This document shows positions 1 through 4,884 of a stretch of 9,668 bases of DNA, in pieces (position 1 is the first letter of the stretch; every line of letters starts with the position of its first letter). The stretch lies in NCBI GenBank assembly GCA_035495315.1, contig DATJGF010000179.1, forward strand, positions 1 through 9,668. Reading direction: 5' to 3'. Made by a program: the position numbers and the translations under genes. Source of the DNA: DATJGF01 sp035495315 (lineage in GTDB: Bacteria; Verrucomicrobiota; Verrucomicrobiia; Limisphaerales; UBA8199). The notes below the pieces were generated by a model. The model made no database searches. It saw only the letters and a program-made list of their open reading frames with translations, and had not been told where the DNA came from.

Positions 1-2
1 AA

Positions 3-194
3 CCAAGTCGTGCGCTCGACTGGCCAGTCGTTGTTTCTGAACTGGCCGGCCTGGCTGGTATCCGCGACGCGGCGTATCCAAAAGAGGGCATCATTTATGT
101 TGCCTACTCGGGCGTTCGCCTTCGGTGGCAGGTCAAGATGGCGAGCGAAAAGAGCGAGTGCGTGCTTCATGACCTCGGCAGGGATACGATATGA
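3..194 (+). CDS. C-terminal fragment of an unidentified protein (5' end outside window)
   Basis: An open frame enters from the left edge and ends at TGA 192-194, giving 63 residues of a C-terminus. I choose this frame over the other open frame (10-240) because its product reads like a folded protein: a helix-like stretch (SELAGLAGIRDA), then alternating hydrophobic residues typical of beta strands (EGIIYVAYSGVRLRW). The competing frame is rich in Arg, Ser and Ala with no clear structure. I do not recognise the family. It runs in the same direction as the hypothetical gene at 290 and may belong to the same unit. The frame choice is a judgement by eye; the rest of the gene to the left would settle it. 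Confidence 0.45.
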   Translation, partial: PSRALDWPVVVSELAGLAGIRDAAYPKEGIIYVAYSGVRLRWQVKMASEKSECVLHDLGRDTI

Positions 195-265
195 GCAATC
201 GAATCTCGAACTCGGCTGCGGCGCTGCGCGCGCTAATTAAGGCCAGAGCGTTGTCTGCAGGATAA
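191..265 (+). CDS. Possible 24-residue ORF overlapping the upstream stop codon
   Basis: An ATG at 191-193 overlaps the TGA of the preceding frame as ATGA, the usual geometry of translational coupling. The frame runs 24 codons to TAA 263-265 and gives a small Ala/Arg/Ser-rich, basic peptide (begins MSNRISNSAAALRAL). There is no recognisable domain and no strong ribosome binding site. It could be a true leader-type peptide, the start of a gene broken by a frameshift, or chance. The overlap is the only positive argument. Confidence 0.2.
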   Translation: MSNRISNSAAALRALIKARALSAG

Positions 266-289
266 TCGCGAGGTGCTTGCCCACACGCC

Positions 290-799
290 ATGAGTCGAAG
301 GATCGCCTTAATTAGCAGTGTGTCTGTCACTCTGTTGCTCGGTGTGACAACGCTGGCGGTGCTTGGGCGGGATAATGGCGTCAACAAAGTCAGCGTTTGG
401 TTTGTGAACGCGGAGGCTTCCTACGGTCCGCCGTTCTCCAACGTCGAGTGCGAGCGACTAGCGCTCGCTGTTCGAAACGAGGGAAGGAAGCCTACGCCAT
501 TTGTCGTTTCTGACATCAAGGACAACCAGGGCAACTGGTCGCCATCCTTTCATATTCTCGGTAATGCGGCGGCCAGTAAAACTACACACCTTTATCTTTA
601 TGTTCCCAAAGGATCCCATCCTCAGGCTCTGCGCCTGCGCGGTTACAGGACGGCCTTGGAGGTTGAGAAGGCTCAATACGCCGTTAAATTGCTAAGCGAA
701 AAAGCCTCGGGCCGTTACCCGGGCAAACAGGTCTGGTTTGAAAAATTGAGCGTGCCGGCATACGAATTCGTTGTCAAAGTGGACAAAGATGCTTTGTGA
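290..799 (+). CDS. Hypothetical protein with N-terminal membrane anchor or signal peptide
   Basis: This 169-residue protein begins with two arginines followed by a hydrophobic segment at about residues 5-25 (IALISSVSVTLLLGVTTLAVL). That fits a signal-anchor or an uncleaved signal peptide; no lipobox cysteine is present. The remainder, about 140 residues, is soluble and looks rich in beta strands (KVSVWFVN, LALAVRNEG, THLYLYV, YEFVVKV), as expected of a small extracytoplasmic beta-sandwich domain. I recognise no catalytic motif or named family. There is no strong Shine-Dalgarno before ATG 290; the nearest purine run (GAGG) lies about 16 bases upstream. The gene converges on the aldehyde dehydrogenase with only 32 bp between the two stop codons, and no obvious terminator hairpin lies there. 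A real gene is likely; its function is unknown. Confidence 0.7.
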   Translation: MSRRIALISSVSVTLLLGVTTLAVLGRDNGVNKVSVWFVNAEASYGPPFSNVECERLALAVRNEGRKPTPFVVSDIKDNQGNWSPSFHILGNAAASKTTHLYLYVPKGSHPQALRLRGYRTALEVEKAQYAVKLLSEKASGRYPGKQVWFEKLSVPAYEFVVKVDKDAL

Positions 800-831
800 T
801 TAGGATCCTGCCGAATTCCGATTACAAAGTG

Positions 832-2253
832 CTACTCGGTCGCTTGCTGTTTTTCGCCACTCTCCTGAATCACCACGGTTTTGATATTCACGAATTCGCG
901 GATGCCGTGGTAACTCAGTTCACGGCCGTAGCCGGATTGTTTTACTCCGCCAAAGGGAAGCCGGGGATCGGAAGCGACCATCCCGTTGATGAAGGCCAGC
1001 CCCGCCTGAATGTGGTCGATGAAAAGCTCACGCTCGCGCTGATCATTGGTCCAGGCACACGAGCCAAGCCCAAAGGAGGTATCGTTAGCCAACGCCAGCG
1101 CCTCTTCAATGCTATCGACCCGAAACAGCGAAGCGACTGGACCAAAAAGCTCCTCCTGGTGTGCCGGCGAATTGGGAGGAATGTTGCTTAACACGGTCGG
1201 CGCAAAAAAATAACCGGCTCGTTCGAGACGCTTGCCACCAAGCAGCATACGCGCGCCAAGTTTGACCGTCCTATCGACTTGTTCTTCGAGCGTGTCCAGC
1301 ACATCCATGGTTGCAAGAGGTCCGATGTCGGTGCTCTCATCCATCGGATCTCCCACTTTCAATTTCGACATGCGTTCCACAAAACGGCGCTCGAACTGCT
1401 CGGCGACTTTCCGATGCACGATGAACCGTTTGGCGGCGATGCAGGATTGGCCGTTGTTGATCGTTCGCGCCTGCACCGCGGTCGCGGTCGCGCTCTCGAG
1501 GTTCGCGCTCGGCATTACGATGAACGGGTCGCTTCCGCCGAGTTCGAGAAGCGTTTTCTTAATTTGCTTCCCGGCGATAGCCGCGACGCTACTGCCTGCC
1601 CCGACACTCCCGGTCAAAGTGACCGCACTCACACGCGGGTCGGCAATCACCCCGCTTACTTCACCCGAACCAATCAGTAAGGTCTGGAAAGCTCCCTCGG
1701 GGAAACCGGCCCGGCGAAAAACGTCCTCAATTGCTACCGCGCATTGAGGCACATTTGACGCATGTTTGAGCAGGCCAACGTTGCCCGCCATCAGTGCCGG
1801 CGCGGCGAAACGGAACACCTGCCAAAAAGGAAAATTCCACGGCATCACCGCCAGCACCGCGCCGATCGGTTCATAGCGAATGAAACTCCGCCCCTGCTCA
1901 ATCGGCACTTCCTCATCCGTCAAAAATCGCGCTGCGTTCTGGGCATAATAACGACACGCCAGGGCACATTTCTCGACTTCCTGGATCGCCGCCCGTAACG
2001 GTTTGCCCATTTCCAATGTCATCGTCCGCGCGAATTCCACCTTGTCGGTTTCAAGCAGTTCGGACGCGCGGCCCATCAGCTCCGCTCGTTTTGAAAAATC
2101 GCAAGAACGATAACTGCGGAAACTCTCGCTGGCGCGCTGAAGTTTTTGTTCAACCTGTTGCCTGGAATCAGCCTCGAACTGACGCAGGACCTGACCTGTC
2201 GCCGGATTCGTGCTACGGATGAGGGAGCCAGATTTTGGCTTCTCGATGTTCAT
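832..2253 (-). CDS. NAD(P)-dependent aldehyde dehydrogenase, succinate-semialdehyde dehydrogenase (GabD/Sad)-like
   Basis: This is a full-length 473-residue aldehyde dehydrogenase, which would oxidise an aldehyde to the acid with NAD(P)+ in the cytoplasm. The canonical features are present in order: PWNFP with the oxyanion asparagine N140, a cofactor lysine in LLKHASNVP (about K163), the Rossmann GSVGAG (215-220), the general base E237 in LLELGG, the nucleophile C271 in NNGQSCIAAKRF, EELFGPV (367-373), and the C-terminal LPFGGVKQSGYGRE. The KHASNVP, SCIAAKRF and NGMVASDPRLPFGG stretches match the succinate-semialdehyde dehydrogenase (Sad/GabD2) branch best, which would place it in GABA or 4-hydroxybutyrate catabolism. 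No GABA transaminase is nearby, so the substrate is inferred. The start at 2253 is supported by AGGAG just upstream. A 204-bp gap with hairpin repeats separates it from the next gene upstream, so it may be transcribed on its own. Confidence 0.95.
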   Translation of the reverse strand: MNIEKPKSGSLIRSTNPATGQVLRQFEADSRQQVEQKLQRASESFRSYRSCDFSKRAELMGRASELLETDKVEFARTMTLEMGKPLRAAIQEVEKCALACRYYAQNAARFLTDEEVPIEQGRSFIRYEPIGAVLAVMPWNFPFWQVFRFAAPALMAGNVGLLKHASNVPQCAVAIEDVFRRAGFPEGAFQTLLIGSGEVSGVIADPRVSAVTLTGSVGAGSSVAAIAGKQIKKTLLELGGSDPFIVMPSANLESATATAVQARTINNGQSCIAAKRFIVHRKVAEQFERRFVERMSKLKVGDPMDESTDIGPLATMDVLDTLEEQVDRTVKLGARMLLGGKRLERAGYFFAPTVLSNIPPNSPAHQEELFGPVASLFRVDSIEEALALANDTSFGLGSCAWTNDQRERELFIDHIQAGLAFINGMVASDPRLPFGGVKQSGYGRELSYHGIREFVNIKTVVIQESGEKQQATE

Positions 2254-2255
2254 AA

Positions 2256-2260
2256 CTCCT
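2256..2260 (-). promoter_or_regulatory. Ribosome binding site of the aldehyde dehydrogenase gene
   Basis: On the minus strand AGGAG lies two bases before the ATG at 2253-2251. The sequence is a strong Shine-Dalgarno but the spacing is shorter than usual. It fixes the start, because no other in-frame ATG is close. Confidence 0.6.
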
Positions 2261-2302
2261 GTTCACCAGTACATCTCAATGCCGATGCCCGCAAGGGTGT
2301 AG

Positions 2303-2324
2303 CGTCAGTGCGTCCCGCCTGACG
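2303..2324. repeat. Short inverted repeat CGTCAG/CTGACG
   Basis: CGTCAG (2303-2308) and CTGACG (2319-2324) form a 6-bp stem around a 10-base loop, immediately to the left of the AGA-type hairpin at 2329-2347. It lies 50-71 bases upstream of the aldehyde dehydrogenase start. It could be part of the repeat unit or of that gene's leader. Chance is possible at this length. Confidence 0.3.
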
Positions 2325-2328
2325 TAGA

Positions 2329-2347
2329 AGACGGCGTCTCGCCGCCT
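2329..2347 (-). repeat. AGA-loop hairpin repeat, copy 1 (inverted orientation)
   Basis: Read on the minus strand the unit is AGGCGGCG - AGA - CGCCGTCT: two 8-base arms, seven of eight pairs formed, and a three-base AGA loop. On the plus strand the loop reads TCT. The design is the same as the two copies at 2414-2456 but in the opposite orientation, so a transcript crossing the gap could also pair copies with each other. Confidence 0.6.
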
Positions 2348-2413
2348 GGATCGCCCATCATCGGCCTGGAGCAGCATACAGAGGCTGAGGGAACATCACA
2401 GGTTCCTTCCCCC

Positions 2414-2432
2414 GCCGGGCAAGATGCCCGGC
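2414..2432 (+). repeat. AGA-loop hairpin repeat, copy 2
   Basis: GCCGGGCA - AGA - TGCCCGGC is a perfect 8-bp stem with an AGA loop. The arm sequence differs from the neighbouring copy, yet pairing is complete, so arms and loop behave as a covarying unit. It lies 5 bp from copy 3. Confidence 0.7.
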
Positions 2433-2437
2433 TCTAA

Positions 2438-2456
2438 GGCAGGCGAGACGCCTGCC
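2438..2456 (+). repeat. AGA-loop hairpin repeat, copy 3, abutting the oxidoreductase stop codon
   Basis: GGCAGGCG - AGA - CGCCTGCC is a perfect 8-bp stem with an AGA loop. It ends one base before the TAG stop (2458-2460, minus strand) of the NADP-binding oxidoreductase. On the mRNA of that gene, two GC-rich hairpins therefore follow directly after the stop codon. They could slow 3'-end decay or weaken readthrough into the aldehyde dehydrogenase gene. There is no U-tract, so this is not a classical intrinsic terminator. Confidence 0.7.
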
Positions 2457-2457
2457 G

Positions 2458-3090
2458 CTACGGCGCTTCGCCCGCCTGCAATAGCCCAAGAGCTGCGCGC
2501 GCCTCTGAAATGGTCATCGGCCGATTGTAAATGGCCGAACCAGGTTGTTGCTTGCGACCGCCGTCGCGCAGTGAACCAGTGTCCAGTGGCGCAAAGCCAA
2601 TGTCCCCAATCAGCCGTGACACCCTCGCCTTGGCGTCTGCGTCATCGCCGGCCACAAAGACAACCAATTGATTGGACTGCCGCGCCTCCACCGCGAGCGT
2701 GTGATAATAGAGCGTGTTGAACGCCTTCACCAACCGGGCGCCCGGCAAACGCTGCGCAACTTCCTCACTCGAACTCTTCTCGCCCAGATCGAGGATCTCG
2801 CCTTCAGCCGAATACGCGTTCATCGCATCGATGACGATCTTCCCTGCGACCCGAGCAGGACTGGGAAGCGCTTTCGGATTGCGCCAGGGCACCGCGAGCA
2901 CAACCAGCTCAGCGAACGCCGCCGCTCCATCAACAGTTTCAGCCCGAGCGCTTGGGCCAATCGATTCGACCAACCGTGCCAAAGATGCTGGTCCCCGCGA
3001 GTTGCTCAAGGCAACGAGGTGACCCGCTTTGGCAAAATGCCGCGCCAGTGTGCTACCCAAATGTCCAGCGCCTACGATTCCGATTTTCAT
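2458..3090 (-). CDS. NADP-binding oxidoreductase, F420-dependent NADP reductase-like (COG2085)
   Basis: This 210-residue protein carries a single Rossmann domain. The N-terminus MKIGIVGAGHLG holds the GxGxxG nucleotide loop (G7-G12). SNSRGP (about residues 29-34) is the usual NADP-phosphate-binding turn of F420:NADP oxidoreductase relatives. VVLAVPW (63-69), IVIDAMNAY (86-93) and VKAFNTLYYH (121-130) are the following family motifs. Such proteins transfer hydride to or from NADP(H); the true partner here is unknown, and nothing nearby suggests F420 biosynthesis. The ATG at 3090 gives the family-typical N-terminus; a TTG six codons earlier (3108) is less likely. It starts 41 bp after the RHH gene and may be in the SPFH operon. 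The C-terminus (LLQAGEAP) ends right at a hairpin repeat, which may have set or trimmed the end of the protein. Confidence 0.85.
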   Translation of the reverse strand: MKIGIVGAGHLGSTLARHFAKAGHLVALSNSRGPASLARLVESIGPSARAETVDGAAAFAELVVLAVPWRNPKALPSPARVAGKIVIDAMNAYSAEGEILDLGEKSSSEEVAQRLPGARLVKAFNTLYYHTLAVEARQSNQLVVFVAGDDADAKARVSRLIGDIGFAPLDTGSLRDGGRKQQPGSAIYNRPMTISEARAALGLLQAGEAP

Positions 3091-3131
3091 CGATTTGGCA
3101 CGCTCCAATGGTTTCTTGAACTCCCGTCATC

Positions 3132-3332
3132 TCAGGCTCCCGTGGTTTGATTCCCTTCCCCTGCGTTGCCCGTCGAACCCGGCATCGCAGGACTTTTCCG
3201 CCTGACTACCGCTTGTTTGAGCAAATACTCGATTTGTCCGTTTACGCTGCGCAACTCATCAGCGGCCCAGGCTTCCAGCTCCGCCCAAAGCCCGGGGTCG
3301 ATCCGCAGCAGGAATGATTTCCTTTCGGCCAT
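3132..3332 (-). CDS. Arc-like ribbon-helix-helix DNA-binding protein
   Basis: This small protein of 66 residues has the layout of a MetJ/Arc ribbon-helix-helix dimer: a beta strand KSFLLRID (5-12), helix A from about 13 to 28 (PGLWAELEAWAADELR), a turn at SVNGQ (29-33), and helix B from about 32 to 45. The strand would insert in the DNA major groove. The core closely resembles short Arc-family proteins often found next to SPFH-domain genes. A disordered Gly/Ser/Asn tail (about 46-66) follows. It starts 40 bp after the SPFH stop and is almost certainly cotranscribed. No strong ribosome binding site is visible. By analogy with other RHH proteins it probably represses its own operon; the palindrome at 4432-4441 is the best candidate operator. 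No toxin gene is adjacent, so I do not call it an antitoxin. Confidence 0.8.
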   Translation of the reverse strand: MAERKSFLLRIDPGLWAELEAWAADELRSVNGQIEYLLKQAVVRRKSPAMPGSTGNAGEGNQTTGA

Positions 3333-3372
3333 TTGTCGCGCGATGCTGGCTGGGTTCTCGTCCCGACCCTGT

Positions 3373-4386
3373 TTATGTGTAGAGCGTTCCGGTATTCACC
3401 ACTGGATGCACCTCGGCTTCGCCGCAGAGCACCACCATCAAGTTGCTGACCATCGACGCCTTTCGCTCGTCGTCCAACGAGACCACTTGTTTCTCGGCCA
3501 ACTCCTTCAACGCCATATCCACCATGCTCACCGCGCCATGGACGATTTTCTGCCGCGCGGCGATCACCGCCTCGGCCTGCTGACGCCGCAGCATCGCCTG
3601 CGCAATCTCCGGCGCATACGCAAGGTGGGTTAAGCGAGCTTCATCTACTACTACACCAGCTTTGTCGAGCCGCGCCTGCAATTCCTTTTGCAATGCCAGC
3701 GAAACCTCATCGACTCCGCTGCGCAGAGTGATCTCATTTTCCTCCCCATGGTCGTAAGCATATGCGCTGGCAACGTGGCGGATTGCCGACTCGCTTTGAA
3801 TCCTTACGTAGGTCTCGTAATCATCCACATCGAACATTGCCTGCGCCGTGTCCTGGACTCGCCAGACAATCACCGCGGCAATCTCGACCGGATTGCCCCG
3901 CTTGTCATTCACCTTGAGCTTCTCACTGTTCAAGTTGCGGGCACGCAACGAAATCCTGTTGCGCCCTCCTGATTTCGGCAGACGATTTTCAACGGGACGC
4001 TTTTCAGCCACCGCCTGCATCTTTTGTTTGAACGACTCAAAGTGCTGACCCAGTCTCGCTCCATTCGAATAGAACGGATTACCCCAATGAAACCCGCTTT
4101 CGCGTACCGTCCCTTTATACTTGCCAAACAGCACCAACACCCGGGCCTCGTTGGGTTGTAAGGTGAATAGACCTGGCATGAGCACTACAGCCAGAATCAT
4201 CCCGAGTAAACCCACGACGAACAGAGGCCAGTAAGGATGCCCGCCGTTCTGATTACTCACCGCTACCGAATAGATGAATGTCGCCAGGCTGCCCAGCTCG
4301 AGCGCGATCAGCACAGGCAACATCACCCAGCCATTGTGCACTGTTACCGTGCGCTCGCGATTGGTGTTGATCATCGAATCGTTCAT
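3373..4386 (-). CDS. SPFH/Band 7 (stomatin-prohibitin-flotillin) domain membrane protein
   Basis: This 337-residue protein has two hydrophobic segments near the N-terminus (about 20-43 and 53-73). The SPFH domain then begins at GLFTLQPNEARVLVLFGKYKG and continues with SGFHWGNPFY, RISLRARN, LKVNDKRGNPVEIAAVIVWRV and FDVDDYETYV. An Ala/Glu/Gln-rich helical part (LAYAPEIAQAMLRRQQAEAVIAARQKIV) and the family-typical C-terminus PVVNTGTLY follow. SPFH proteins oligomerise at the inner membrane, form microdomain scaffolds and often serve quality control or signalling. Odd feature: about 36 extra residues (108-143), rich in Gln, Lys, Arg and Glu, separate NPFYS from RISLRARN, which I expect to be nearly adjacent; this makes the protein longer than usual relatives. 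The start at 4386 is supported by AAAGGA seven bases upstream. It is first in a likely operon with the RHH gene. Confidence 0.92.
   Translation of the reverse strand: MNDSMINTNRERTVTVHNGWVMLPVLIALELGSLATFIYSVAVSNQNGGHPYWPLFVVGLLGMILAVVLMPGLFTLQPNEARVLVLFGKYKGTVRESGFHWGNPFYSNGARLGQHFESFKQKMQAVAEKRPVENRLPKSGGRNRISLRARNLNSEKLKVNDKRGNPVEIAAVIVWRVQDTAQAMFDVDDYETYVRIQSESAIRHVASAYAYDHGEENEITLRSGVDEVSLALQKELQARLDKAGVVVDEARLTHLAYAPEIAQAMLRRQQAEAVIAARQKIVHGAVSMVDMALKELAEKQVVSLDDERKASMVSNLMVVLCGEAEVHPVVNTGTLYT
3958..4065 (-). other. In-frame insertion (about 36 codons) within the SPFH domain
   Basis: The segment encodes residues 108-143 of the SPFH protein. It is hydrophilic, with ESFKQKMQAVAEKR able to form an amphipathic helix, and ends in a flexible SGGRN. 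Both flanks match the family, so it is an insertion and not a frameshift. Boundaries are by eye against remembered family sequences. Confidence 0.55.
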
Positions 4387-4393
4387 AGTCGTT

Positions 4394-4399
4394 TCCTTT
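4394..4399 (-). promoter_or_regulatory. Ribosome binding site of the SPFH gene
   Basis: On the minus strand AAAGGA stands seven bases before the ATG at 4386-4384. Sequence and spacing are both good, which supports this start. Confidence 0.65.
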
Positions 4400-4431
4400 C
4401 TTCATCGTAGCTTCCACCGCATGATATAAAA

Positions 4432-4441
4432 GTGATATCAC
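4432..4441. promoter_or_regulatory. Perfect palindrome GTGATATCAC over the -10 element (candidate operator)
   Basis: GTGATATCAC is a perfect 10-bp palindrome that contains the predicted -10 hexamer of the SPFH operon. A protein bound here would block RNA polymerase. RHH repressors bind short symmetric sites of this type, and an RHH gene is second in the operon; that pairing is inference. Confidence 0.5.
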
Positions 4442-4460
4442 AATGCTATATCGGTGTCAA
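4432..4460 (-). promoter_or_regulatory. Predicted sigma-70-type promoter of the SPFH-RHH operon
   Basis: On the minus strand a perfect -35 TTGACA (4460-4455) is followed by a 17-bp spacer and TATCAC (4437-4432), four of six matches to the -10 consensus. It is preceded by TGN, an extended -10 element. Transcription would start near 4425, leaving a leader of roughly 40 bases that contains the ribosome binding site. Confidence 0.6.
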
Positions 4461-4520
4461 GGGATTTTAAAAGTGATGTGTAAATGCTTCACAATCAAAT
4501 ATAAAGGGTTTGACACCGAT
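4450..4520. repeat. 11-bp perfect inverted repeat ATCGGTGTCAA / TTGACACCGAT
   Basis: The arms at 4450-4460 and 4510-4520 match perfectly and are separated by 49 bp of AT-rich sequence. Each arm contains TTGACA pointing outward; the left one is the -35 of the SPFH promoter. The right one has no acceptable -10 at 16-18 bp spacing. Confidence 0.6.
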
Positions 4521-4884
4521 CTCGAAAAGCAGTGGAACTTACTGGAAACAGACCTTGATCCCATCTACCACCCGCGCTGACTCGTATCACTCAGGCTGTG
4601 GACGAATCGCGTTACGACATAATCCTGAAATCGGGCAACCACGGTTCGATACTTATCCGGAGCTTGCTGGAACGCGGTCGTGGCCCGTTCGAGCGCCATT
4701 TCATCGCTTCATTTTTTTCTACCGCGTTCAGGGCCGATTGTTTCAGCTGAACGTCTCCTGGAGGGCCACCGCAGATTGAGTGTGTAGGCGCCGATTAGAG
4801 TTCCCAGGGTCACTTACTTCGCTGCCCCTCAAGAAATCGCTTTCTCGGTGCCGGGTAATCTCTATTATGGGTTTTCACTGTAAA

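Larger units (their letters stand above)
4427..4477 (+). repeat. Direct repeat TAAAAGTGAT, two copies
   Basis: TAAAAGTGAT occurs at 4427-4436 and 4468-4477, 41 bp apart start to start, which is close to four helical turns. The first copy overlaps the palindrome; the second lies upstream of the -35. Two same-face sites for one regulator would explain this. Confidence 0.45.
4387..4884. other. Divergent intergenic region between the SPFH and tricorn genes
   Basis: The left part (about 4420-4510) is markedly AT-rich and holds the SPFH promoter, palindrome and repeats. A 34-codon ORF at 4476-4580 on the plus strand looks somewhat protein-like but lacks support. From about 4520 to 4780 I see no convincing gene. 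The tricorn promoter must lie here too; the best candidate is a -10-like TATTAT at 4863-4868, but its -35 (near 4841) is poor and the leader would be very short. No terminator or RNA gene is recognised. Confidence 0.5.

Noticed and set aside
1232..1747. 171-codon plus-strand ORF antisense to the aldehyde dehydrogenase
   Set aside because: It is a shadow of a clearly identified gene; the translation is Ser/Pro/Arg-rich with no motif.
2303..2456. CRISPR array
   Set aside because: There are only three short hairpins with differing arms and irregular spacing, no identical repeats with unique spacers, and no cas genes.
2424..2720. 98-codon plus-strand ORF starting in the hairpin repeats
   Set aside because: It begins in the repeat unit and continues antisense to the oxidoreductase; such frames arise from the repeat composition.
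3091..3108. TTG start six codons upstream of the oxidoreductase ATG
   Set aside because: The family N-terminus begins at MKIGIVGAG, and the extra residues ERAKS add nothing conserved.
3132..3332. Antitoxin of a toxin-antitoxin pair
   Set aside because: The RHH fold is shared with antitoxins, but neither neighbour resembles a toxin; the partners are a membrane SPFH protein and an NADP enzyme.
4479..4493. CRP-like site TGTAA-N5-TCACA
   Set aside because: The half-sites are spaced by five bases where the CRP consensus needs six, and the position relative to the promoter is not informative.
4510..4538. Rightward promoter from the second TTGACA
   Set aside because: At 16-18 bp spacing the -10 positions read as GC-containing hexamers (such as TGGAAC) with no match, so a functional promoter is not supported.
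4510..4779. 89-codon plus-strand ORF upstream of the tricorn gene
   Set aside because: Its product (Arg/Ser/Pro-rich, no hydrophobic core) does not look like a folded protein, and other frames in the same stretch are equally open in parts.
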